A DNA stretch of 64,000 nucleotides, taken from positions 33,307,707-33,371,706 of the forward strand of contig NC_089852.1 in NCBI RefSeq assembly GCF_036373705.1, written 5' to 3'. This document shows positions 43,390-54,112 of the stretch, one piece after another. The notes beneath the pieces are model-generated. The model was not told where the DNA came from. It searched no databases and saw only the letters and a program-made list of their open reading frames with translations. Source of the stretch: Amia ocellicauda (taxonomy: Eukaryota; Chordata; Actinopteri; Amiiformes; Amiidae). Each line of letters opens with the position of its first letter. The first letter of the stretch is position 1. Position numbers and translations under genes: made by a program.

Positions 43390-45570
43390 ATCTCTCCTCC
43401 CTCACCTCGCTGTCCTCATCTACCATCCTCCTGGGAGACTTCAACATCCACCTCTCCAACCCTTCCCACTGTGCCGGACTTCTTCCTCTCCTTCACTCCT
43501 TTAACATCTCTCTCTCCCCATCTCCCCCCACTCACAGGGCAGGCCGCCAGCTAGACCTCATCTTCTCTAGAGGCTGCTCCCCTTCAACACTCTCCTTGAC
43601 ACCCAAGGACATCTCAGACCACCACTTCATCTCCTTCTCCCTTTCCCTCCCCTCCCTCCCCACTCCACCCACTCCCTCTGTCACCTTCCGCTGTAATCTC
43701 TGCTCTGTCTCCCCCTCCACCCTTGCCTCCACTGCCCTCACTCTCTTACCTTCCATTGACTGTTTTTCCCATCTATCTGTCAACTGTGCTACCTTCTCTT
43801 TGTTCTCCTCCCTCACCTCCTCCCTTGACTCTCTCTGTCCTCTCATGTCTCGTCCTGCCCGTCCCTCCCCTCCTCAGCCTTGGATCTCTGCTGTTCTCCG
43901 CGCAACCCGAACTAGTCTGTGTGCCGCCAAACAGAAGTGGATAAGGACCAAACTCCCAGCTGCCCTCGAAGTCTACCGCTCTCTACTGTTCACATTCTCC
44001 TCCTCTCTCACCTCAGCCAAGAAGTCTTACTTCCAATTTTTCTACGAATCCACTGTCAACAACCTCCGCAAACTCTTCTCCACCTTCTCCTCCCTCCTTG
44101 CCCCCCCCCCTCCTCCCTCATCTCTCACTGCTGATGATTTCGTCTCCTTCTCCTCCAAGATTGCAGACATCCACAGGCTCTTCAACAGTCCCCCCTCCTC
44201 TCCCATCACACCGAAACCTCCCAACGATCAAGCTTCCTTTTCTTCATTCTTACCTCTCTAAGATGATTAAGTTTCCGCTCTCCTCCTATGTCACAAACCT
44301 ACAATGTGTGCCCTGGACCCTCTCCCTTCTCGCCTCCTCCAAGCGACCGCTCCTGATCTTCTCCCCTTCATCTCCTCCCTCCTCAACTCCTCACTCCTAT
44401 CTGGCTGTTTCCCCTCTGCATTAAAAACAAGCTGCTGTCATCCCACTGCTCAAGAAACCAACCCTTGATGCCACCTCTCCTCAGAACTACCGACCTGTCT
44501 CCCTACTCCCCTTCCTCTCAAAGACTCTCGAGCGGGCGGTCCACCGTCAGCTCTCTGACTTTCTGTCCCAACACTCACTCCTTGATCCTCTGCAATACGG
44601 CTTCCGCACAGCTCACTCCACTAAGATGGCTCTCCTGGCAGTCACTGACTCCCTCAGCTGTGCTCGAGCGGCCTCCCTCTCCTCAGTCCTCATCCTCCTT
44701 GACCTCTCCACAGCATTTGACACCGTTGATCACTCCATCTTCCTCTCCTGCCTCACTGACCTTGGAATCGCTGGGACTGCTCTCACCTGGTACTCCTCCT
44801 ACCTCAGCGACCGGACCTACCAAGTGACATGGCGAGGTTCCTCATCCACCCCTCAACCTCTCCTCACAGGCGTTCCCCTAGGCTCCGTCCTGGGCCCGCT
44901 CCTGTTTTCTCTCTACACTCACTCCCTGGGCCCGCTCATCGCATCCCATGGTTTCTCCTACCACTTTTTGCTGATGATGCCCAGATCTTCCTGTCTTTTC
45001 CCTCTTCTGACCCTCTCATCCCCTCTCGTATCTCTTCCTGCTTGTCTGCTAACTCCACCTGGATGCACTCGCACCACCTCAAGCTCAACCTCTCCAAATC
45101 GGATCTCCTGTTCTTCCCCCACTCTTCCTCACCTTCTGATGACTTCTCCATCTCGATCCCCTTGGAAACCACCACACTCTCTCCTTCTTCTTCTGCTAAA
45201 AATCTAGGAGTGACCCTCGATCCTGCGCTCTCCTACACCCAGCACATCACCATGCTGACACGCACCTGTAGATTCTTCCTGAGCAACATATGTCGGATCC
45301 GTCCCTTCCTCACCAACTACTCGACTCAGCTGTTCATCCAGTCCCTGGTCCTCTCCCGCATGGACTACTGCAACTCCCTCCTGGCTGGCCTGCCTGCAAC
45401 TACTACCCACCCACTCCAGCTCATCCAGAACACCGCGGCTCGTCTGGTATTCTCTCTACCGCGATTCGCACACGCTACTCCACTGCTCCGCTCCCTCCAC
45501 TGGCTCCTGATACCAGCACACATTCAGTTCAAGACATTGACCCTCACCTACCGCTGTCTTGACCACACAA
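43390..45570 (+). pseudogene. L2-like non-LTR retrotransposon ORF2 (5' truncated)
   Basis: The endonuclease C-terminal part shows ILLGDFNIHLSNP near 43430 and QLDLIFSR near 43550, with ISDHHFISF near 43613. Reverse transcriptase shows SSVLILLDLSTAFDTVDHS near 44685, GVPLGSVLGPLLFSLYT near 44870 and the catalytic FADD near 44964. A maturase-like tail with RMDYCNSLLAGLP lies near 45360. Several frame changes occur. The 5' endonuclease start is missing, as usual for truncated LINE copies. The CT-rich composition makes long false frames. Clade assignment (L2/CR1 group) is from motif memory. Confidence 0.8.
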
Positions 45571-45758
45571 AGTTGCAGCTTTTTCTTCATAGCAGTGATC
45601 TTGTCAGAGGCATCAAAAATTGTTAAAGAGAGCCCCTGCAGTACCATATTCAGCTCATTCAAACGTGAGAATATATCAGCCAGGTAGGCTAATTGTACCA
45701 GCCGTACTGGATCATCAAATAGACTTGCCAAAGGAGAATTTTGGACATGCAGAAACAT
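45571..45758 (-). pseudogene. hAT transposase fragment (ZBED5/FAM200-like)
   Basis: The minus strand encodes SPLASLFDDPVRLVQLAYLA and DIFSRLNELNMVLQGLSLTI followed by DKITAMKKKLQL. These resemble the central part of hAT-derived ZBED5/FAM200/GTF2IRD2-type proteins. The fragment is short, joined directly to the end of the LINE on one side and near the gypsy LTR remnant on the other. Confidence 0.65.
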
Positions 45759-45992
45759 CTCTACCTCAGAGCCCAGTTTGCTGGTTCTTGACCTATATCT
45801 TTAGTCACGCACTTGGGTCCACAACCCCTGGCAGTCCTGTTGTATAACATCACACTTATCTTTGACACTGAGGTTTATCACTGAGGAAGAGTAAGGTTGT
45901 TTTAGTTTTTCCAATGCTTGAATATTATTAATGTATTTATGTACATATTTATGTATTTATTGTGAAAACCTATTGGTGGTAAAAATGAAGTA

Positions 45993-46276
45993 CACATTTT
46001 AGCAACCCAGCAAACTGCCTGTGTGTTGGGGGTTTGGCTGTTTATGCTGTGCTGTGTGTTATAGTTAGTTCTGGGGTTCAGGGGTTATCCCTGTGTGGGA
46101 ACTTGGGGGGGGGGATAGTGTTTGGGGAGGCCAGTCACGGGGCACAAGGTTATACATAAGGGTGCTCCACTTCGCAAGTGGCAGTTCAGGGTAGAAATTT
46201 AGTTAGTGCAGAAGACATAGTTGTGTGGTAAGAGTGTTGCTCCAGTGTTGCATCTGAAGCAGGGATCTGAAAATCT
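45993..46276. repeat. Insertion shared by units C and C'
   Basis: Near-identical to 32358-32636, including GTTGGGGGTTTGGCTGTTTA. It shows that the insertion predates the B-C block duplication. Confidence 0.7.
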
Positions 46277-46980
46277 CATCAATATTTTCTTTCATATCAG
46301 TAAGGGGTTATTCATAGTAGTGTATATTCCATTTAGTTTTTTTGGCCAGGAGCACAGATAGAAGTTGGGAAAATGGCAAAGTTTGCTTCCAAATGAATGG
46401 ATACATAAAAATACTGAAAGAAGTTTTATCTTTGGATGAAAATCAAACACAGTCCTGTAGTAATTTTGGATAATGTTTTGTAACAACACAGTTGCCAGTG
46501 TGGACTAGGTATAGGGTGACACATGGAAAATGCTCTGAAGTAACAGAAAACCATGTAGACATGTTTAATGAATTCTGTCTTTATACGTTTTATTAACATC
46601 TAAGACACTATCAGCTGTGTAGTTTTGCAAACATAGAGAAGACAGAAATGGGAGGGGAATGACATAAAGACCAACACAAGAGCAGTTCAGGGAAATAATC
46701 ATTAAACTAGTCAAAGTAATAGTACCAGTAGCAAAGTATCCAGCAAGTTAACTGATACAAATAAATACAAAATATGTAATAGTTTAAAATATTAGAATGT
46801 TGGTGTTTCTGAGTAACTGAATGCATGCTTATGCTGAAATTATATATATATGACTGAACTGTAAATGTTTTTGTCATTTTTTCAAATGATTAATAGTGTT
46901 TAATAGTTCTTGCATGTGTCTGCATTTTCTTGGGATTTTTGAATGATTTAATACATTCTTGCACAAGGGTACTGCAATTA

Positions 46981-47946
46981 TCAGCGATGGCTCAAATCTG
47001 AGTCAATCTTGCTCGGCAGGAAAAGCTTCAGAAATGCGTGACGGATTTCCTTGGTCCTTACAGCATAAACCATAGGGTTTAACACTGGAGGAATGAGAAG
47101 ATACAAGACTGCAAAAATGCTATGAACATGGACAGGTACATCCTTCCCAAACCTGTAGACTAAATAATTAAACAGGGAAGTTATGTAGAAATACATGATA
47201 ACAAACAAGTGAGAACCACAAGTGTTTAGTGCTTTAAGGTGAGCTCCCTTTGATCCAAGCTTTAGGACTGCTCTAAATATCATTATATAAGAAAATCCAA
47301 TACATACTAAATCCAGACCTGCTAGAATTAGAGCCACAGAGAGTCCATAATTACTGTTCATGATTATATTTGTGCATGCCAGTTTAGCAACAGCCATATG
47401 ATCGCAGTAACAATGGGGGATAGAAACAGATGAGCAATAAGGCAATCTTGAAGCGAAGGTGGGAACCAGCCCAGTTAAAACTAAATCTCTGATGAAAAAA
47501 GCAACAAATATTTTGCCCATGAGCGTCTTTGACAGGATTGCTGCATAGTGTAAAGGGTTGTATATGGCAACGTATCGGTCGTAAGCCATCATCACCAGTA
47601 TCGAGGATTCAAGTGTTGCAAACATGTAAATGAAGAACATTTGAATGAAACAGCCTTTGAATGAAATGTCATTGCTGTTGAACCAAAGGATCTCCAGTAT
47701 TTTGGGTAGGACAGCAGTGCATAAACCAATATCCACAAATGCCAGCATTGAAAGGAAAACATACATAGGGGTATGAAGACGTTGTTCAAATATAACTACC
47801 AAAATTATTGTACTGTTACCTACTAAGGCCATGATGTACAAGACAGTGAAAGGGATAGAAAGCCAGTGCTGCAGGTGCTCTATGCCAGGAAACCCCATCA
47901 AAATAAACCCTACTGGATGCAACGCTGAAGTATTTAGTGCTGACAT
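46981..47946 (-). CDS. Odorant receptor, class I (OR51/52-like), OR4
   Basis: An intact 321-residue receptor with ATG at 47944-47946. The preceding in-frame codon is GTG and is not the start. It has NTS near the N-terminus, LHTPMY, MAYDRYVAIY, CYCDHMAVAKLAC, KALNTCGSH and PMVY. The TM5 region (LILAGLDLVCIGFSY) is its most divergent part. The N-terminal half is closer to OR1 and the C-terminal end closer to OR2/OR3, suggesting gene conversion or mosaic ancestry. The acceptor TTTTGTTTTTGCAG lies 18 bp before the ATG. Confidence 0.95.
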   Translation of the reverse strand: MSALNTSALHPVGFILMGFPGIEHLQHWLSIPFTVLYIMALVGNSTIILVVIFEQRLHTPMYVFLSMLAFVDIGLCTAVLPKILEILWFNSNDISFKGCFIQMFFIYMFATLESSILVMMAYDRYVAIYNPLHYAAILSKTLMGKIFVAFFIRDLVLTGLVPTFASRLPYCSSVSIPHCYCDHMAVAKLACTNIIMNSNYGLSVALILAGLDLVCIGFSYIMIFRAVLKLGSKGAHLKALNTCGSHLFVIMYFYITSLFNYLVYRFGKDVPVHVHSIFAVLYLLIPPVLNPMVYAVRTKEIRHAFLKLFLPSKIDSDLSHR

Positions 47947-48234
47947 CACTCTCTGCTGAGTTCCTGCAAAAACAAAATGGAAAACAAAAAAAAATGTTAG
48001 ATCAATTTTTTTCCCCCAGCAAATATGCGTTCGAAGCTTGGAATAATCTTCAAATCTTTGTAATCAAATTGTACTGTACAATATATCAATTAATTAACTA
48101 TATACAATATATACATTAATTAACTAACATAATGTTCTTTGCATAACATGTAGATTAAAAAATCTGTTACTGTTACACTTAAAATAATTAGAAAACAATT
48201 TCAATACTCTTTCACATTATGAACTCACATTTAC

Positions 48235-48238
<4 letters not shown>

Positions 48239-48274
<36 letters not shown>

Positions 48275-48290
48275 CACTTGCTATGGTATG

Positions 48291-48331
<41 letters not shown>
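48239..48331. repeat. Two (TA)n microsatellites
   Basis: TA runs lie at about 48239-48271 and 48291-48331, in the upstream flank of OR4. Confidence 0.9.
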
Positions 48332-48335
<4 letters not shown>

Positions 48336-48559
48336 AAAGGTATACTGCAGCAACAATGTAAACTCACCAAAATGACAAATGCTTTGTGGACTTTCACGAG
48401 CTGTGCTGGACTGTTCTGTGCGTTATCATGCTGTCTGCAGGGTATTTATTACATCTGGGAAAATACTCTGAGGACAATTTATTTTTACTATTGCTTGGTT
48501 ACGGCTAACTTGCTTTTGGTTCAGACTTCAAACAAAAGATATAAGCTGAATTGACATCC

Positions 48560-49140
48560 TGACATATTGCCATTTCAATATAGATAAGCAATGAGAAATA
48601 TCCATAATAAATAAATAATAATAATAAAGTCTTTATGGGGAAATAAAAGCACACAATCAGAAATTATTCAGCAATTTCATGTAAATTAATAAATACATCT
48701 TATACACTGTACTGGACAGAAGAAGAGCAACCTTATTTAAAATATATTGAATACTAGGGGTATAACTTGGCATAGGCATCCATCATGCTTTATCTAAATT
48801 GAAAATGGGATCATCTACATTTAAATCTAGGAAAACCCAACCTTTATGATTTACTAATGATTTACTACTTTACTAATGATTAACTAATCTAAACAAATTC
48901 ATTCAAAATATAATAATATATTTTATATATATTTAGCTTCTGAGGACTGATGAAAAGAATTTGCAAGGTACAAGGGTAGGTTATATGCCTGGTTTGTGAG
49001 GATCACAGTATATCTTGAGCTATTGAGGATGTGTAAAGAGAAATCATTAAAATGGTGATGGTGGTGTTATTGGGTTATTGTGTCCCTAACCTGTTAATTA
49101 CATAATATAAAAATAAAGGGTATGATTTGCACCCGGAACC

Positions 49141-49186
<46 letters not shown>

Positions 49187-52100
49187 CATAAAGGACTAAG
49201 GCAATCCATTATTTAAACTATAATTATTTATTAAGACTCAACAGAATAGTCAAACATCACAAATACAAACCAGAACAAAAAGGGAACAAATAGAACTAGT
49301 ATTTCAAACATGGTACAGAGAAATTGCTTTACAAAAATACAACGCGTCCAGTATCAATAAGCATATAAACAACATTAAATCTCATAAATACGAATCAGTT
49401 TGTTGGGTAGATAGTTGCGAACACAAGCTGTAATACTAAGCTCTATCATAAATAAGAAGGCATTATCTTTGTTTATTTGTGTTCTTTAAAAGTCTGCAAG
49501 GTAATTTCACTAGCCTTTGTAAGAATGGAAGAGCTATAGGCATTATCTGTTCAATGTAAAAAAAATTCTTTGTTTTCATTATGACATTGGGGACGGTACT
49601 GTATAATGAAGTGGATTGCAATGATGGTATGTCTTGCTCATAAGAAATGGTTAATATTGTATATTTAGGCACATTTATTATAGTGATATGCACTTGGACT
49701 TTCAATTGGAGGGAAAAGTAATAGTAGTAGTAGTATATACCATTATTTAAGATGATCAAAATACAACTGGGAAAAAATATATATTGTGTTATTTAAATGA
49801 ACAACCCATAAGGGAAAGTATGTCTCTGAAATGTCCTCAAAAATATTTAGAATAATGAATATATTTCCAAACCACCGAAAAACATGGAAACATGTAAATG
49901 TTCTCAAGGCATAATTTAAGTTGCAAACATTGCAAGATTTGCTGTTTATTACTATTATTTTATAAAAATGGCTTTTTCTCAATATTCATGTGCAAATGTT
50001 GGTGACCAGACAGATGGCCTTGCATTAACCCAGATGCAGTTTCTTAATGCAACGGTCTTATTTTGATACCACAAGAAAGAGAGTGAGTCATTTTAAATTG
50101 CATTCCAGCCCTTGTTACTATCAAAGAGAAACTTGAAAGCTAACAATAAATGTCGCACAATTAGATACAAAAACTCAGTTTTGTAAATGCATATGTAAAT
50201 TTACACAATAGCATAAGCCTAGACATTATATCTGATGTGTGTGGGGGGGAAATGTTAGAGTTAGGATATATACTTAAACGAGAGATCATACATTGGAATT
50301 GCTGAAATCAGTATTGTTTATAAGATATAGTTCTTATGTTTCCATTCAAATTATTCATAGTTTTTTCATTCGTTTTCCCAAATTACTGAAGAAATAATAA
50401 TCCATGTGTCCAATCCCATGTCCAATCCCATAATTTTCATAAGAAATGTATAAAGTGTGAACTGAAATGTATTTGACCATCTCTGCCTTCAGCTTTGATT
50501 GACAGAGATTCAGACACCTTTATTAGCATTGCCACAGTAGAAAGACATTGTCAACAGTGATCGACTAAACCAATAAATTAATGTATAAAAAGAGATTTAA
50601 ACATACAATAACATGTTGGAAAAAGAATCCTTCAAAGATGTAATGTACATTGGTCTAATTTGCAAAGCAACTCAGGAAATGAAAGGCTACAACAGATGAC
50701 AAGAAAGGTCATAAAAATGACTTGACCTGTCCTTATATATTTGTATTAACAATACTGAAAAAGAATAATCAATTTTCAAAATTCATACATTCTGTATTTA
50801 TTGGACATAAGAAAATTAAGCTACATGTTTTTGACAAGTACAAGTTACATGCGAGACATCAAGGCCCTTCCTTCGTGAACTCAGTGAGGTAAGGAACGAA
50901 AAGACTCTACAGAGACTGAAATGCCAGGGTGCCATATTTGTCCTCATTACAAAAACCAACATCTACAAGACCTGTTGATACCGAATCCCACTTTCACATT
51001 TATTATTACAAATTAAGGCCAAGGGCAAAGTCAGTCTTATCTAATCTTATCTGTTCACGTGCCTGGGTGGAGCAAACAAACATACACAGAAAATGTGACC
51101 ATAGCCACCTCATTTTTGTTTTCTTAAGAAAATACCAAGAACGTTTCTAGTTCAGAACAAATATTTCCTGTAGTGGATGCATCTCGGGTTGTAGGAAGTG
51201 TTGAGACACTAGTGTGTGTGAAGTCTGAGATGCAATCTATCCCCACATAAAAAAGCCTTCTTGCATTGTTACGCCTACTGCTTTTTACATCATGTTCAAA
51301 TGAGCATGTTTTTTTTTTTTTTCGAAATATTTAAAAAAAAACAGCATGGAGTTATAAAAGCTGATGAAAGTATGTAGACTTTAAGGGGGTCTAGCTATAA
51401 CATGAAGCATACAATATAGCTTGAAGTATAGCATAATAGCAGAAGATTATAATAGATAAAAGGGTAGTAGGAATACATCTCTGTAACTGTAGTAAACAAT
51501 ATATATTTTTCTTTTGTTTGTTTTTGTTTTCTTTGTCGTGTTAAGTTCCAATCTCAGGAAAAGTAGAAATGCATAGCAACTGTAAGCATGCAAGCTAGAT
51601 TCTCACCAGTCAGGTCTATGCTTTTCCTTGTGAAACAGGAATTTATTCAGTTTATTTGCACATCAAAAAATATTCAAAAGGGTTCTGTTTTGAACAGAGC
51701 TTCTTAGATGAAACCAAGCAAAGGATATGTATACCGCATGACAAAAGGAAATCTGTTCCTGGTGCCCCTTCAATTGATGCTGTGAAAATGTAGGTTGAAA
51801 TGGTCACTGAGAAAAATCTGGTTTCTAAAAGAGACACTATGATTGTAGCACTGTGACAATAAACCTTCTTGACTGTTTACAGAGTCCTGTGTGACATCAA
51901 CAGATTATGCATACCTGTCCTGATGTACAGAGATGGCAGTATCAGTTTACAGCAGCTGTTCTTCCAATATTATGTTTTTGGGTTGTTTTCAAATGTGAGT
52001 CAAAGGCATGCCGCACACTGGCAGCATCCTCCATAGCGGGACACTGTCAATAATGTCTCATAGCTACACTTCAGTGGACTACATATCATACAGAGTCATT

Positions 52101-52978
52101 CCTTAACCATGGAGCATAACACACTGTTATAGCATAGAAAATGGCTAGAAGGTTTTTGTTTGTTTGTTACTTTTAGAAATATACACCTGAAAAAATAATA
52201 AGTGTGTTGATTTATATTGACGTGATTTTGCTTTTGATTTTAAATGTCATATCTGTCTGAATTTTGGCATGTGTGTGAATATATCTCCATTCATAATGAT
52301 TAGGAAAAGTTAGTTCTGTTAAAAGGAATATATTTGTTTTCAAAAGATTTGATTCAAAATGGTGATACTTGTATGTAATGCATCAGGATATGATGCTGTA
52401 CTTTATTGTGTAAGGTATAATACATATGTACTACCTCTATGTAGTTTTGCTTGTAGTTTGGATTTTTTTTTATAGTGTTACACTAAATAGTGATAATAAT
52501 TTTAGTCACTCATTATCATTAACATTTTCCTCAAATTGCATTCTCAAAAACAATCAAGCAACAAAACTAGAACAAAACAATAATCTGTTGTGATTTTTTT
52601 TTTTATGATTCTCACAATCCCATGGATCTGTTTATAATGAAGTGTCACAGAGACATGCTGTGACTCAAGACTCCTGTCCTCCAAAGTGGAAACCTTATTC
52701 TACAGAGTCTGTTTTCCTTGAAATCTACCTGGTAATCACAATGTGCTGAATATCTCCTTCTACAGATTGCTTTTTTCCCTACCACTGTGCACTGAGAACT
52801 AGTTTGTTTTCTGTTGTTTGTTTTACATCTTTGTGTTAAGTAAAATACAAATGTGAACAAGAACAAAGCAATGGCACCACTGTGAGGTTAAAGGGTCTCC
52901 CAGCTCTGGGTTATCTGCAGGCTTCTGGCACCTGTGTATACCAGTGTCACAGTACAGAACAGGACCACAGTGGCTGGC
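48560..52978. other. AT-rich region with no recognised gene or repeat family
   Basis: Only short chance frames are present, plus an (AT)n tract at 49145-49183. There is no clear transposon sequence, in contrast to the rest of the window. If the candidate exon at 52979-53090 is real, part of this may be its 3' untranslated region on the minus strand. Confidence 0.5.
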
Positions 52979-53090
52979 TTATCTGTCATTCAGCTTGGGC
53001 GAGTTTGCCCCCTCCTCTTCCTCGTCCTTGTCGTCCTTTGCCCCTTTGAGCCTCTGTCGCGCAAAGTCTTCAAAGACAATATCGTCATCG
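52979..53090 (-). CDS. Candidate terminal coding exon of an unidentified gene
   Basis: On the minus strand a pyrimidine-rich acceptor (CACCTTTCTTCACCCTAG) ends at 53091. It is followed by one base and 36 codons to TAA at 52979-52981. The peptide is very acidic and charged: [20 protein letters not shown], then a D/E run and SPKLNDR. Codon usage is GC-rich at third positions, unlike the surrounding AT-rich DNA. It looks like the cytoplasmic C-terminus of a membrane or signalling protein, but I cannot name the gene. No other exon was found in the window. Confidence 0.4.
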
Positions 53091-53244
53091 CTAGGGTGAA
53101 GAAAGGTGACCACGTGAGGTTATTTTCTGAGCATCTGTAATGTGCACTTTTCAAACCTTTTCATACATACTTGCAAATGCTCTGCACTCTGTACTTTGTC
53201 ACAAAACAGTATTATTTATGTACCCAGATTCTTATACATTTCAA

Positions 53245-53600
53245 CAATAGGTTATCTGAAAAAGGAAGCACTGCCCAAGGGGGAGGGATTTCTGTGTGCT
53301 TCTGTAGGAACACGATTGAAACATCACTATCAAAGCTGCCACTGGCCCCTGTGCCCGTTACTCAAACAGGTCCCTTCCCACTTCCTGTTTGTATAAAAGG
53401 TGATGTTTGCACAGGTTCTTCCTCTTTTTCCGGGAACAGGACTCCTGTGTGACCTTGCAACCCTTGGGCAGTGTTTCCTTTCTCAGATAATCGGGGTTGC
53501 ATTCACAACCTATTGTTATCATTCAAGGCGGAAGCACTGCCCAAGGGGGAGGGGTTACTGTATAACAAAACCATCGCAAGGGAGAAGGCAGCGAGCTGAT
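53245..53600 (-). repeat. DIRS copy 3 terminal repeat and internal complementary region
   Basis: Two copies of GGAAGCACTGCCCAAGGGGG at 53263 and 53531 flank an inverted form, CCCTTGGGCAGTG, at 53461. The element ends are joined at about 53510-53520, as in copy 1. A TATA-like GTATAAAAGG lies at 53392. Confidence 0.65.
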
Positions 53601-54112
53601 AAGGGAGCCTGTCCTGAGGCATACTGCTAGAGGGGCCTCACCAACACAGTTCCAGACAGTAACCCCAGGGGCCCCTTGGGGTCACACCTGGGTTGCCAGG
53701 ACCAAGGACTCTTACCAGGAAATGTCATATACAAAGCGTGGGCTACAGAGGTCAACTCTTAGACCCTCCGCTTACAATAGCAAGGCCGGCTGTTCTACTA
53801 GTGCAGCTAGGAGTGAGGCCACAGATCTACTTGCACAATACATGGCGTGGGGCAACCAGAACAACTTGTGCAGCCTCCGTGCATTAATGTGGCAGTGGAC
53901 CCCTGATCCTGCAGAACCGGGGCCACAGACCCACTGTAAATTCAACATAACACACAGCCAGCTAGTTAGCTAAAGTAACCAAGCTGAACACAACAGTGTA
54001 TACAACATGAGCAGCAGGAACATTCATTCCACTTCCGTGCAGCACAGTAACAATCTCACTCAACTGAACAGTACAGAGAGGCCAGCTCCACTGTGTTGTC
54101 ATCCCAACAATA

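Larger units (their letters stand above)
42449..45846 (+). mobile_element. Composite Ty3/gypsy remnant holding LINE and hAT pieces
   Basis: The paralogous sequence at 32.2 kb is uninterrupted, which defines the insertion. A 5' LTR of 442 bp (TGTTATGTCCACG to TTGTTACA at 42890) is followed by gag. A short 3' LTR remnant at about 45776-45846 repeats TTGCTGGTTCTTG and CTTTAGTCACGCACTTGGGT. Possible target duplication: ATATC before 42449 and ACATC after 45846, with one mismatch. The interior has been replaced by an L2-like LINE and a hAT fragment. Confidence 0.7.
42215..48500. repeat. OR duplication unit C', interrupted
   Basis: The left part, 42215-42448, matches 31940-32200. The right part resumes at 45847 (CATCACACTTATCTTTGACA), matching 32213. 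It continues through the C-specific insertion to OR4 and the upstream block near 48395. The intervening 3.4 kb is a composite retroelement insertion. Confidence 0.8.

Noticed and set aside
43532-45410. Several long minus-strand and alternate-frame reading frames
   Set aside because: Shadows of the CT-rich L2-like LINE. The sense frames carry the endonuclease and RT motifs.
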